A stretch of DNA of 64,000 nt from Acorus gramineus (taxonomy: Eukaryota > Streptophyta > Magnoliopsida > Acorales > Acoraceae). The DNA lies in the NCBI GenBank assembly GCA_030737835.1, contig CM060850.1, positions 6,811,299 to 6,875,298 of the forward strand. The letters are read 5' to 3'. Shown in pieces: positions 11,470-23,095 of the stretch. The notes under the pieces are model-generated. The model was not told the DNA's origin and searched no databases. It worked only from the letters and a program-made list of their open reading frames with translations. Numbering within the stretch: position 1 is the first letter of the stretch; every line of letters begins with the position of its first letter. A program made the translations under genes and the position numbers.

Positions 11470-12949
11470 CCAAAAAAAAAGTGAATCAGCAATTTGGGAC
11501 GGTCGATTTTTTTAAATCAACGGTAGATACGACATGTGACTTTATAGAGCTTATAATAATACTATATATGTGATGATGACTAGTCAGACCTCAAACATTA
11601 ATTGTGTTTTATAAGAGTTGATCATAACTAATTGATATACCTGGTTAAAGAGATGTTCGGATCTATGAATGGAAAAAGAAAACCTATGAAAAAATGTCTC
11701 ACTGTATTTATTGCATTTCATTATGATTATAATATTGTTTGATGTAGTAAGGGTGATGTGAGGCTGAGGCGAGAATGGGCTTTAAGAACTGATTTTACAA
11801 ATAAACTGTTCTTTTAAATTTTTTTAAAATAGCAGTTTTTATAAAATTTATATGTAAGAAATTTTTTATAAATATAAAAATTATTCAATCAAACATAGTG
11901 TAGATATGTTTAAAATTGGATCTCATCCAACGGATTGAATCAATTAAAATTTATCAAAGTTTCATGAATTCTATTTTAATTTATTCTTAAAATTCAATGG
12001 TATAGAAATCAATCAATCCCTTATTGATTGGATGTTTTTTGACAACAGCCTACGAGCTAATTAAAGGCTGGTTCTTTATTTTTAAAAATTATAGTTAATT
12101 ACTTATTGAAATACTAAATATAATAAAAAATTTAGATTATATATTATATATTACAAAATCATGCAATGATTTGAATAAAATCTTTAAAAAGTATTAAGAT
12201 GTTAATACTTGATAAATATGTAAAGTTTTTTTAAAATATTTCATATTCTTTATAAATTTATTTATTTAATTACATTAATTAATATATTGATCATGATAAA
12301 ATCGCTATTCAAACCTAATTATTCCAATGGCTGAGTCAATAATTCTTAATCTTTTCATTTTTTTCAATTCAATTAACAGTTCAATTTTAAAACAATGGAA
12401 TTTATTTAGAATATTCTCTATAATCCCACATATAGTTTCATAAATATATGTTTCATTATATAAAATAATTATATTTCTTTTAACTTTTTTTTTCGTAAAT
12501 ATGAATCCATGTAATTTATTAGAATACGTATTTCGTTTCTATAATGATAATTGCTAGTTTTATGAGTATATATATTTTTAAAACAAATGATATGTCAAAG
12601 AGCTATACTTGAGATTGTTCTTAACATCATTAAAAAAACAAACTACATAATCAATTCATAAGCTCATAATGTCACACACATTCCCTTTATAAAGTTAATC
12701 AAGCAATTCTCCATCAAACTCGAGAAAAACTGTCTCACTGTCAAATCTGAGCTCCCCTTGTTATCGTAAATGAGAAATTCACAGCAATATTTGGAATCTC
12801 AATTTCTAAAGAAAAAAAAAAAACGAAAAAGAGAACATGCAATTCTATGAATCCATTGTCAGGTACATATTAAATCAGATGGATCACTTTCAGAAGACAG
12901 TGCTCAGAACTTCTTTTTTGGTTAGTAGTGTAGCAAGAAATTTACATAA
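11470..12949. other. AT-rich intergenic region, nothing recognised
   Basis: High A/T sequence with scattered homopolymers. No coding frame, terminal repeat or RNA gene could be supported. Confidence 0.5.
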
Positions 12950-13674
12950 GGGGGCGGTTATAGCCACGAGTTATTATACTCATCCAGTTTATTTTAATAA
13001 AAAAATCGTATATAACTCATCCCACAAATTTAACATAGACAATTTTTTCTATGTTTAAGATGATTTAATATGAATCATGTCGATTGGAATTAAAATTTTT
13101 ATTTTTAGTTTGACATAAATAATATCTTATGTGTTTAAACTGGTTTGACATGGATCATGTCGATTAGAAATCCGGTGAACCAGAGACAAATAAAATCTTG
13201 ATTGATTATCGACATCACATCGCATCGTGTATGGAATGGCAATGTACATATGATGTAATAAACATTTTAATATGCTATGTATATAATAACCCATATTCAT
13301 TTGGGTATAGAGCGATCGTTCTTTGTAGTGCTACCAACCGATAAAAATAATGGAAGGCTGGAATATGTTAGACAAATTATTACCCTTCATAAACAAAGTC
13401 AAGCAAAGTGGTTTGTGACTAAGGTTTCTGGTTTCCAATCGACATGATCCATGTCGAACCACCTTAAGCACATATAACATCGTCTATATCGAACTAAAAC
13501 CAGAATGGGACTAAGGTTAGATTTTCGATTCCCGATCGACATAATCTACGTCGAACTATCTTAAACATAGAAAACATCATTTATGTCGAATTCTTGGGGT
13601 GAGTTAGATACAATTTTTTTATTTAAGTAAATGGGGTGAGTAAAATAACTCGTGAGGTGGCTATAACCGTCCCC
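12950..13674. mobile_element. MULE-type fold-back element with TCGAC motif array
   Basis: The 725-bp element has inverted ends GGGGGCGGTTATAGCC and GGCTATAACCGTCCCC, and the inverted similarity extends well over 150 bp inward. The flanks TTTACATAA and TTTACAAAT agree at 7 of 9 positions, consistent with an aged 9-bp target duplication. Several palindromic blocks of the form TCGACATGATCCATGTCGA recur in both arms. It has no coding capacity. Confidence 0.75.
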
Positions 13675-13716
13675 TTTACAAATATAGGGCTTAGATATAA
13701 TTGACAATTATATTTG

Positions 13717-14301
13717 GGGAAATTAATTTTCGGTTCTTTGGGGAACCCCTGAATTATTTTTAGGTTTCTAGAACATCTAAACTTATTTTTATGTCCCTAG
13801 ACCTCATTGTGTATTATTTATGGGTCCTTCCATTTGTACACCATTAAATCCACTGTTATATTTTTCAATTTTACCCTGCATTTACTATTTGTGTATACTG
13901 TTAATATGTCCACACTGTTAACAAGTATATGACACTATTAAACTGTCCATGTACTTTGTTGATGAGTTTTATACATTGTTTATTTTCTTATTATGAATTT
14001 CATTATATTGTAACATGATGAAAATTTATTGTATTTTTTAGGTTGATTGTGATATGTTCATCACTAAATTTGGCACACGTGGGGAAAGTGTCAGATTGTC
14101 TGTGTGGATTAGGGAGGGACACAAAGAAAATGTGAAGACGGGGGCAAAATTGGAAAAGAGGGATAAAAGATAATTTCCATTATATGAAAGAACCCATAAA
14201 TAATACCCCAAGTAACTTCCAAATCTAAATATAAGTCTGCATATTCCAGAGACCTAAAAATAACTTAGAGGTTCACCGGAGGACCTGGAATTAATTTTTT
14301 C
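13717..14301. mobile_element. Second fold-back element with long terminal inverted repeats
   Basis: The left arm (AAATTAATTTTCGGTTC, then GAATTATTTTTAGG, then TATTATTTATGGGT) reappears inverted at 14160-14301. Arms are about 115 bp and the element is about 585 bp. I could not define a target duplication, so its superfamily is uncertain (MULE-like is most likely). It starts only 43 bp from the preceding element. Confidence 0.65.
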
Positions 14302-15087
14302 TTTTAATTAACAATACTTTATTTTATTCATTTTAAAACAATGGAAAACACGAAAATAAATTTTACGGACATAGTTTTCAAAAAGATAATTATGAATTGT
14401 TTGAAAACTAGATTATTTTTTTAGTGCTAATTTGTATGGAGGAACCGAGCTCTCATTCTTTGGGCCAATGTTTAAGTAGTGGAAAAGCTGATGAATAGGA
14501 AGAAGTATGATTAAATAAGTTTAAAGACATAATTGTTTACAAGGAATAAGTGAATATACTATGCCATAATAAGTGTAAATAAATTAGTATTGATATCTTA
14601 GATCTTTCGAGAATTGTGTTATTTTATCTAATTTATTCTATTGGTATAGGGGGTAATCTATACATGTGAAATTATTTTTCATTATCCTTTAATAATCAGA
14701 GAACCAACATGTCAAATTATTTTTCACATTTTATTCATCTTGTATTTAGCTTATACATGGTGACTCAACCAACAAAAAATTTTATTATTACATTTTTTAA
14801 TAAAAATAATTAAAAATATAAAATAATTTATTTCTTATCTTTATTGAAATAATTACCTAACCCAAAATAAATCATGTCACTACCCAAAAAAAGGTTAAAT
14901 ATTCGAACACAGTTTACCCCACCCCACCTATAGGTTACCCCACCAAAGACTTATGGGGCGGGGTAACTGAGAGGCAGAAGAGAGAGAAAAGAGGCCACGA
15001 GAGGCAGAAGAGAGTAAAAAAAATTCTCTCTCCTCCTACTTTATTCGCCCATCACCTCCCACAGTCCCACTGTCACGCCTCCAACCA

Positions 15088-15118
<31 letters not shown>

Positions 15119-16120
15119 TAATTTCCCCACCCATAACTCTTTTAGAGTGGGGTAACTAATGGGTGGGGGTGAGAATAATCACATTCTTTTAATGTTTCTA
15201 ACATTTATTCAAGGGTTCGATCCATAATGAGATGTAGGGAATGTATGCTCACATTTGAACAATGCTGATTAAAAAATCAAAGATCATATACAAATAAAAC
15301 ATGTGTCATGTACTAGAATTATAGATTGAAAACTTACCAAACCATCTCTTCCCAATCCAGATAGATAATGTTCATTGAGTGATCCAGTGTTCAAGCAAAA
15401 CACTTACATTTTAATATAAAAAAAAAAAAAAAATTTAATGAAATGATAGGTCGATGCATTTTATATTAGAACCCCAACAACACTGGTCTATGGAATCCAT
15501 CTTGGATGAACCCCTTAACCATCACCCACATGTTAAGAACAGTTGGTGAGTTTTTTGTTATTTTTATTAAAGTAAACCCATGTACATATTTCTATGAGAA
15601 ATGAACTGTCCATGACCAACTCATTAAAAAAATATGTACAAACTTATTGTTTCAATACATGATTGAGGTGGATATTTTTCTCCTTCAGTTAAATTTGTAA
15701 ATCTATTGCAAAAATGAACTTGAACTATATGAATTTTTTGCTGTATTTTTACTCTCTCAATGATTGTATAAAAAATGATACACAATGACTCACAATGACT
15801 GGGCTTGACTCAATGAATGATTGTGCCTTTAGAGTGCTATCTCGCGACCTCTTTATAGGCTGCCTACGTATTCCTTGGGGATCAAGTCACACGTAGTTCC
15901 CTTTTTGCCCTTGTAACCGCCTTGCCACTAGGTGTTTAGTGGGTTTTTTTTTCAAGAAAACGTCCCCGGTATTTATGCTCCACGTCGGCCCTTGATTACT
16001 CACAATCTGCTGGTAGTGGGCCTTAAGTGCTAACTTGACAGTTACAGGCGTTAGACCGTTTCTCCGTTCTGCTCGGGGTCTCTTGATGTGCTTGCTTGTA
16101 CGTCTCACAATATGTCCGTG
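14302..16120. other. Intergenic region with small fold-back MITE and old retroelement-like piece
   Basis: AT-rich spacer. It holds the 14913-15173 fold-back and, from about 15840, GC-richer sequence with the CTGCCTACGTATTCC-like motif common in plant repeats. No host gene is supported. Confidence 0.45.
14913..15173. mobile_element. Small fold-back MITE with CT microsatellite
   Basis: The ends TTTACCCCACCCCACC and, inverted, TTCTCACCCCCACCCA are followed in both arms by a GTTACCCCAC-like block. The interior holds repeated AGAGGCAGAAGAGAG and a (CT)n run at about 15090-15118. A target duplication is not clear. Confidence 0.5.
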
Positions 16121-16440
16121 AGGAGTAAGGTCGACCGACCAGACCTCATGTCTGATCGTACCTTAGACTGCTCGTTTTCTAGGAGTAAAGTCGACCGACC
16201 AGACCTCATGTCTGGTCGTGCCTTAGACTGCTCGTTTTCGAGGAGTAAGATTGACCGATCAGACCTCATGTCTGATTATGTCTTAGACTGCTCGAGGTGA
16301 CAAACCCTTAATCAAGTCGTGCCCGCACATTTGAAGACTTCATCATAAGATTGCCCGACATGGATCGGGTCTTTGTGGGTCTCAAGTCAAATAGCCTATA
16401 TCCGTCTCACTTTGACTCGTGTCCTAATACAAATTTTTGC
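15840..16440. mobile_element. Retroelement-like repeat fragment (fossil)
   Basis: GC-richer, repeat-like DNA with sequence reminiscent of plant LTR-retrotransposon non-coding parts, next to the 60-bp tandem repeat. It is a fragment with no recognisable gene. Family and age cannot be fixed from sequence alone. It now forms the far upstream region of the first UGT gene. Confidence 0.3.
16121..16294 (+). repeat. 60-bp tandem repeat, 2.9 copies
   Basis: Copies begin at 16121, 16181 and 16241 with AGGAGTAAGGTCGACCGACC and end in TTAGACTGCTCG. Each contains the near palindrome AGACCTCATGTCTGATCG. The unit length is a multiple of three and the frame stays open through all copies, but there is no other sign of coding. 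The copies differ at a handful of positions each. Confidence 0.8.
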
Positions 16441-16668
16441 CTCCACAGTGATGAAACACATTTACATTACATTTTTTTTATCACCATCAACATCAACCCA
16501 ACATTAATAAATGCAAGAAACCAAACCCACCCTTCACCACAACCCAATCACACCCCCACAACCACGTGTTCTTTCCACCACCACCCTCCCTACCAACCAC
16601 CATTCAAACACACTCTTTTAAACAATCCAGAAAACATCAAAATCTCTACCACCACCACCACAACAACA
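16441..16668 (+). promoter_or_regulatory. Leader and promoter region of UGT copy 1
   Basis: A CA-rich leader precedes the ATG, with a weak TATA-like ATTAATAAATG near 16503. The clear TATAAATA of copies 2 and 3 is not present at the matching place, so expression of this copy may differ. Confidence 0.35.
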
Positions 16669-18316
16669 ATGCCTTCCTCCACCGGCCCCGCGCCGCAGCC
16701 TTCCGCGCACGTGGCCCTCCTCCCGAGCGCTGGCATGGGCCACCTAACCCCCTTCCTCCGCCTCGCCTCCTCCCTCGTCTCCCTCGACTGCCACGTCACC
16801 CTCCTCCGCCCCCTCCCCGTCGTCTCCTCCGCCGAGTCCCTCCAATTCTCCGATTTCCTCTCTTCCCACCCCACCGTCCACTGCCTCGACCTCCACCTCC
16901 TCCCCTTCGACCCCTCCTCCGCCAACTCCACCGACCCTTTCTTCCTCCAATTCGAGTCCATCAGCCGCTCCGCGCCTGTCCTCCTCCCCCAACTCCTCGA
17001 CCCACTCGAACCCAAACCTTCCGCGCTCGTCACCGACATCTCCCTCGCCTCCTCCGTTGCCCCCGTCTCCCGCGCGCGCCTCCACCTCCCCTGTTTCGTC
17101 CTCTTCACCGCCTCCGCTTCCATGCTCTCCTTCTGCGCAAGCTTCCCCAAAACGGACAACATCCCCGGCTCCCCCTTCATTGACCGTTTGACGATCCCGC
17201 CCGTCCTGCGCGACCCGAACAACCTCTTCACGCAGCAGTTCTCCAACAACGGCGCCACCCTCGCCGCCACAGATGGCGTGCTCGTCAACACCTTCGACGC
17301 GCTCGAGCCGCGCGCGCTCGCCGCGCTGAACCGAGGGGAGGTCCTCGAAGGCCTCCCCCGCGTGTCTGCGATCGGGCCGCTGATGCCGCTTGAGAGGAAG
17401 CGAGGCGGGTCGGCGCGCGCACGCGCGAGGGAGCTTGAGTGGCTGGACGGGCAGCCGGAGCGGTCGGTGGTGTACGTGAGCTTCGGGAGCCGGACAGCGC
17501 TCTCCGAGGCACAGATCAAAGAGTTGGCGCGTGGGCTCGAGAGGAGCGGATTCAGGTTCGTAGTTACATAGTACTCAATGCTTTTCAGAATATTTCAGAA
17601 TATTCGTTAATTTAAAGTACTCAATTAGATATGTTCCGTGTAAAATGTAATATTCCAAACATAATGCATGTAAAATTCATTAAAAGAAATCAATTTTAGA
17701 ATTATCTAATAAATAGTCTAATTATCTTCTCATGTATGATTTACAAATGTATACATAGCATATCCAAAATGTCACTTATTGAATATTTGCCATACACAAA
17801 TTGTGATTATGATTCAGGTTCATGTGGGTTATCAAAACAAAAGTGGTCGACAAGGAAGACGAGGAGGGGTTGGAGGGGCTATTCGGAGATGGGTTCATGG
17901 AGAGGGTGAAGGAGAGAGGGTTGGTGGTGAAGGACTGGGTGGAGCAAGAGGAGATACTTGCGCATGGGGCGGTCACGGTGTTCATGAGCCATTGCGGGTG
18001 GAACTCGGTGACGGAGGCGGCGATGCACGGGGTGCGCGTGCTCGCGTGGCCGCGCATCGGGGACCAGAGGATCAATGCGGGGGTGGTGGAGGCGGCGGGG
18101 ATGGGGAGGCTGTTGAAGGGGTGGGAGTGGGGATGTGGAGGGGAGAAGGTGGTGGCAGGGGAGGTCGTCGAGGAGGCGTTGAGGGAGATCATGGAGGATG
18201 CGAGTGTTGGCGCGTGCGCGGCGCGCGTGAGGGAGGAGGCGGTGAGGACGGTCGGGGTTGGGGGGAGCTCGCACGAGAGTCTCGCGGGGCTTATAGAGAA
18301 GTGGAGCAAGTGTTGA
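16669..18316 (+). CDS. UGT708-type UDP-glycosyltransferase (C-glucosyltransferase family), copy 1
   Basis: Two exons, 16669-17555 and 17818-18316, encode 461 aa. The intron border AG|GTTCGT..TTCAG|GTTC keeps GFRF-MWVIK in frame. The N-terminus (HVALLPSAGMGHLTPFLRLA) and the overall pattern match UGT708 enzymes such as rice OsCGT, which attach glucose through a C-C bond to 2-hydroxyflavanones or related phenolics in the cytosol. H25 and D123 (VTD) are the expected catalytic His-Asp pair. The PSPG box runs from WVEQEEILAH through SHCGWNSVTEA to GDQ. Its final Gln fits UDP-glucose use. R replaces the usual Pro after GV in GVRVLAWP. The coding exons are very GC-rich. Whether it forms C- or O-glycosides cannot be read from sequence alone. 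Confidence 0.92.
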
Positions 18317-18509
18317 GCGCGCGCGCGCGTTATTGTGACGACAGGGGGTTATTTGGATTAAACGATAGAAGTGAGGGGGTTAGAAGGATATTAAGACATT
18401 CGAGGAGTCCATCTGAATACCCACTATTTTTTGCATGTATTTTTTCTGTATTTTTTTTTTTTTCATATTATGCCACTACTCTTTTTCTAATATCACGTGA
18501 TGCCCTGAC
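18317..18509. other. 3' flank of UGT copy 1
   Basis: A (GC)n run follows the stop, then non-coding sequence up to the hAT MITE. Confidence 0.4.
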
Positions 18510-19062
18510 TAAGCCTGTCAATTATCCGAAAAAATATCCGTATCCGATCCGAATCCGTATCCGAAAATGCAGAAAATATCCGATATTCGAAAATCCGTAT
18601 CCGTATCCGAACCAAATAATCCATATCCGAAAATTTTCGGATCGGATCGGATATAGCCTATATCCGATCCGAAAAATATCTGTATCCGAACTGTTATTTT
18701 ATTTATATATGTTAAAATTAGTTTCAACCCTTAGATGAAAATCCAATGGCTCATGATCTAGGACAAAACACAAACCTATTTAACCATGTTAAATACTTAT
18801 TTAACTATATTAAGATTTGTATTTTTATGTCTTTAGTGGATACCTATTTAACCATGTTAGGACTTAAGATTTTATAAATTTTTTATATTTTAATCTGGTT
18901 CGGATATTATCCGAATCCGTATCCGGATTTTCGGATCGGATACGGATATGGGTTTTGGAATATCCGTCGGATATCGGATACGGATTTTTTCCGGATATCC
19001 AATTCGGATACGGATACGGATATGGGCCTATCCGATCCGTATCCGTCCGATTGACAGGCTTA
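18510..19062. mobile_element. hAT-type MITE with TATCCG subterminal repeats
   Basis: The 553-bp element has inverted ends TAAGCCTGTCAAT and ATTGACAGGCTTA. The flanking octamers GCCCTGAC and GGCCTGAC (18502-18509 and 19063-19070) match at 7 of 8. Both ends are crowded with TATCCG/CGGATA copies, the subterminal repeats that hAT transposases bind. It has no coding capacity. Confidence 0.8.
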
Positions 19063-19320
19063 GGCCTGACAACATAAGCTAGTGTAATAAATTTTCAAGT
19101 TAAAATAGTTGTATTAATTTTTTATTAAATGTTTTTTTTGGATCGCTGATACAGTCTCCATTGTAACACAGCTTGCACTTTCATTATATTGTACAATATA
19201 TTTGTTTCACATTTTTTAAAAAGTGATCTATACAAATTCATTGAAACATATTTTAAAAAGACTTCAAAAGGGGCTTATGTTCAACATTTACCGTTTGAAA
19301 ATTAGCTCTAAAGAGAATGT
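19063..19320. other. AT-rich spacer
   Basis: No gene or clear repeat seen. Confidence 0.4.
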
Positions 19321-20076
19321 CTTAGTGTGTTGAAAAACTCAAATATCAGATAAAGCAAGATCTGAGTTTATTGAAAGACTAAAAAATATATCATATTTAT
19401 GAAAAAACTTGTTGAAAAATTGGTTAGTGAATAGAAGTATAGAAGCACTCACAAAGAGAAGAGATTTTATGTGGTTCAAATGTTAACCACATTCATGGAG
19501 AGGAAAGATAAAATTTCTATAAATTTATGGATTACAATTTTTATGTGATGAGGCTACAAATTTGACTCTCCTTCTCAAATCCAAGGTTGCCTTTTACTAG
19601 TATTAGAAAACCTCTCACAAAAAATAATGTGTAGCACAATACATGATCATAGTATCCACATAACACAGAATTATAACATTGTTTTTCACATGAAAATACA
19701 CGTGACCTTTTTTTGGGGATGTTGCCTCCTTTCTTCATCTCCCCTAACAAGCTTACCGCATAGCTCAACCCGCATTTTTCAGTCATAGGGACAAACAATA
19801 TTTCGACAATGAAAAAAATCCGTTCCTACAATTCTTCCTTGATGATTTACAAACCAGAATTCATGACAAAAATTCAGTAAAGATGATGAGCTAAATGATA
19901 GCCCCTTTTGAGGGGCCGTGCTACCCATTTTCACTCCCCAACAAGATAGAACAAACAATATTTTGATTATAAGAAAATTTATTGGTGCATTCTTCCTTAA
20001 TGATTCAAAAATCAAAATATATGACATGAACCTAACAAAATAACCAACCCGTTGATCACCTTATTAGCGAAGCAAT

Positions 20077-21086
20077 CAGTGGCGGATCAAAATTTTTTAT
20101 AGATGGGATTATTTAAAAAAAAATCGATAAAATATTTAAAAAATCTACTCTTATCATATATTTATAACGCAGCGTGAAACTGATAAAAAGATCCAACCAG
20201 CGTTGAGATCTCATAAACTTCTTGAATCCACAAGGAATCCTTGAATCCACAAGTAAGAAAAGTCTCAAAAGAGAAAAAAATTCAACATATTATTGATAAT
20301 AAACTTTTTTTTTTGACAAAGATGGTGGCACTCATTATATATGTCACAAACATTAAATACATATTCATATTGTGAATTATGACTCTACTAAAAATAGTAA
20401 AGACACAATTACAATGATAATTATTAAAATCTAATAAAATAACATATAAAATTCTAAAAATCATAAATTCCTAAATAAAATCTCATAAAAATTTATTTTG
20501 ATAACAGATTTGAAATCAAATATTCTGCAATGATTTCTTTCCAAATCTGTCCTACATCAATTTATCAAAAGCATAATTTTTTCTTCTGAAAATAAAACAA
20601 TTTACATTAATAAAAAAAATGATATTTCCAGCTCCCATTGCAGCCCCAATTGTAGTCCACATCGGTTTTCTTTTTTTAAAAAAGATCAGGCATGCTCCCA
20701 TTGAATTGCATGCATGTAATCATATGAAATGAAGTGTATACTGAAATACATTAATGTATTTTTTTCACGTTGAAAAAATAACAAAATTTTGTGCGTCATA
20801 CACTATGATAGAACCCCATACACTAAGATAGCGCAATATATATTACATTATCATAGTGTATAGAGCTGCAAAACAAAATGAACTGAGTGTATCAATACTA
20901 AAAAAATAAATCATCAAATAATATCAAGAAATGGTGGTGGGTTGGTGGGTGGTGGGGTTGCTGTTGGTATGGTGGGGACGTGAGGTTACTGGTGAGCTGG
21001 ATTGCCATAGTGACAGGAATAATTTAGTAATAAAAAAAAAAATGAGGTTAATTGACTTCATCACAATATATGTGGCGCTGCCCGTA
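20077..21086. mobile_element. hAT-type non-autonomous element with perfect 8-bp target duplication
   Basis: It begins CAGTGGCGGATC and ends GGCGCTGCCCGTA. It is flanked by GAAGCAAT on both sides (20069-20076 and 21087-21094). The paralogous segment near 32310 has no insertion. Internal sequence is shared with the element at 28056-28915 (AATAAAACAATTTACATTAATAAAA). A later insertion of about 390 bp (about 20169-20560) splits it. Confidence 0.75.
20169..20560. mobile_element. Nested insertion inside the hAT MITE, LTR-like fossil fragment
   Basis: Sequence of the related element at 28056-28915 is continuous across this point, so these roughly 390 bp are a secondary insertion. Composition recalls a solitary plant LTR. 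It has no coding parts and the family is uncertain. Confidence 0.35.
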
Positions 21087-21262
21087 GAAGCAATATTGCT
21101 TTGGAAGAACTCACCTAATATAGTTCTATTGTATAGTTTCCGTCCCTGCATTAGCTACTATTATGTTTTACTCTACCTCGTGATTCACAAGGCTGATTAC
21201 TCTCCAACAGCGAACTAACCTAAGCACTACATTTGTTAGGAACATGAAACATTTGCGCGCGC

Positions 21263-22699
21263 TCAACTCTTGCTCAACTTCTCTATAAGCTCTGCGAGAC
21301 TCTCGCGTGAGCTCCCCCCAACCACGACGGCCCTCACCGCCTCCTCCCTCACCCGTGCCGCACCCGCGCCCACCATCGCATCCTCCATGATCTCCCTCAA
21401 TGCCTCCTCGACGACCTCCCCCGCCACCACCTTCTCTCCTCCGCATCCCCACTCCCACCCTTTCAACATCCTCCCCATCCCCGCCGCCTCCACCACCCCC
21501 GCATTGATCCGCTGGTCCCCGTTGCACGGCCACGCGAGCACGCGCACCCCGTGCATCGCCGCCTCCGTCATCGAGTTCCACCCGCAGTGGCTCACAAACG
21601 CCGCGACCGCCCCGTGCGCGAGTATCTCCCCCTGCTCCACCCAGTCCTTCACCACCAACCCCCTCTCCTTCACCCTCTCCATGAACCCCTCCCCGAATAG
21701 TCCTTCCAACCCCTCCTCGTCTTCCTTGTCGACTACTTGCGTTTTGACAACCCACATGAACCTGAATCATACAAAGTTCGTGCACATCAAATATAAATCA
21801 TAAGTGTGGAGATAATTAGACTATTTGTTAGATAATTCAAGAAATACGGAGTACCTGAATCCGCTCCTCTCGAGAGCTCGTGCCAATTCTTTGATCTGTT
21901 CCTCAGAGAGCGCCGTCCGGCTCCCGAAGCTCACGTACACCACCGACCGCTCCGGCTGCTGGTCCAGCCACTCTAGCTCCCTCGCCCGCGCGCGCTTACT
22001 CTCAAGCGGCTTCAACGGCCCGATCGCGAACACGCGCGGGAGGCCTTCGAGGACCTCCCCTTGGTTCAGCGCGGCGAGCGCGCGCGGCTCGAGGGCGTCG
22101 AAGGTGTTGACGAGCACGCCGTCCGTGGCAACGAGTGCGGCGCCGTTGTTGGAGAACTGCTGCGCGAAGAGGTTGTTCGGGTCGCGCAAGACGGGCGGGA
22201 CCATCGACGCGTCGACGAAGGGGGAGCCCGGGATGTTGAAGCTTGCGCAGAGGGAGAGCATGGAAGCGGAGGAGGTGAAGAGGACGAAACAGGGGAGGTT
22301 GAGGCGAGTGCGGGAGACAGGGGCGACGGAGGAGGTGAGGAAGATGTCGGTGACGAGAGCGGAAGGTTTGGGTTCGAGAGGGAGGAGGAGTTGGGGGAGG
22401 AGGAGGGGCGCGGAGCGGCTGATGGACTCGAATTGGAGGAAGAATGGGTCAGTGGAGTCGGCGGAGGAGGGTTGGAAGGGGAGGAGGTGGAGGTCGAGGC
22501 AATGAACGGAGGGGTGGGAAGAGAGGAAATCGGAGAATTGGAGGGACTCGGCGGAGGAGACGATGGGGAGGGGGCGGAGGAGGGTGACGCGGCACCCGAG
22601 GGAGATAAGGGAGGAGGCGAGGCGGAGGAAGGGGGTCAGGTGGCCCATACCTGCGCTCGGGAGGAGCGCCACGTGTGCGGGGTTCGCTGGGGCGGGCAT
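21263..22699 (-). CDS. UGT708-type UDP-glycosyltransferase (C-glucosyltransferase family), copy 2
   Basis: Two exons on the minus strand, 22699-21855 and 21761-21263, give 447 aa. The intron is only 93 bp (TTCAG|GTACTC..TTCAG|GTTC) and has the same phase and place as in copy 1. The catalytic His is H20 (SAGMGHLTPF), with the conserved VTD Asp. The PSPG box is intact: WVEQGEILAH, SHCGWNSMTEA, GDQ. Compared with copy 1 the protein starts MPAPANPAHV (five residues shorter) and lacks about four residues in the variable loop before NIPGSPF. Exon 2 is exactly 499 nt in all three copies. It is probably a cytosolic UDP-glucose-dependent phenolic C-glycosyltransferase by family; the acceptor is unknown. 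Confidence 0.92.
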
Positions 22700-22778
22700 T
22701 GTTTGGGTTTTTTTGTGGTGGTGGAGGGAGTGAAGTAAGAGAGATTTTGAAGTTCCTCTGCGCTGATAGACGTAATCT

Positions 22779-22786
22779 TATTTATA
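22779..22786 (-). promoter_or_regulatory. TATA box of UGT copy 2
   Basis: TATAAATA on the minus strand, 80 bp upstream of the ATG at 22699. Confidence 0.65.
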
Positions 22787-23095
22787 ACTCTTTAAGTTGA
22801 TAAAAGAAATATTTTTATATTTATTAAAAATAAATTTATTTAAATTAAAATAGGATAATATAAATTTTTTTATAAAAACACATATTTTATTAAATTTATT
22901 ATTTATAAAAAATTAAAATACGCGAATATAGTGCCTACTTTATTTTTTTTTATTTTTGAATGTTTAAAAGGGTGTGAATGATGGTGGTTGGTGAGCGGTT
23001 CGGATCGTCTGTGTTGGAGCTAATGGATACTCCTTGTGGCAGCCACTAATTCATCGCCACCTGTAAAGGTCAAAAGCAAACCCATCACTCCAACT
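22787..23095. other. Upstream region of UGT copy 2
   Basis: Non-coding. From about 22993 to the hAT insertion it matches, in inverted orientation, the sequence at 27634-27722. Confidence 0.5.

Larger units (their letters stand above)
19321..21222. repeat. Duplicated 3' flank of UGT copy 2 (segment A)
   Basis: This segment aligns by eye with 30541-32436, in the same order and orientation relative to the UGT gene. Shared blocks include AACTCAAATATCAGATAAAGC, TAGCTCAACCCGCATTTTTC, and the GAACTCACCTAATATAGTTC to GCTGATTACTCTCCAA block just beyond the UGT 3' end. Segment A holds the 20077-21086 hAT MITE that segment B lacks, and lacks B's MULE. Confidence 0.75.

Noticed and set aside
16121-16294. 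Possible CRISPR-like array
   Set aside because: The 60-bp units are directly contiguous with no unique spacers, and this is plant DNA; it is an ordinary tandem repeat.
16351-16668. In-frame extension of UGT copy 1 upstream of MPSS
   Set aside because: It runs through the leader and repeat DNA. MPSS aligns with the other copies and with the family start.
16590-17519. Long minus-strand frame of 309 codons opposite UGT copy 1 exon 1 (and similar frames opposite copies 2 and 3)
   Set aside because: It is a shadow of a GC-rich exon lacking stops on the other strand; it has low-complexity Arg/Ser/Glu content and no start context or splice logic.
21762-21854. Frameshift or stop in UGT copy 2 near the end of the 292-codon frame
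   Set aside because: The break is a normal 93-bp intron at the same position and phase as in copies 1 and 3.
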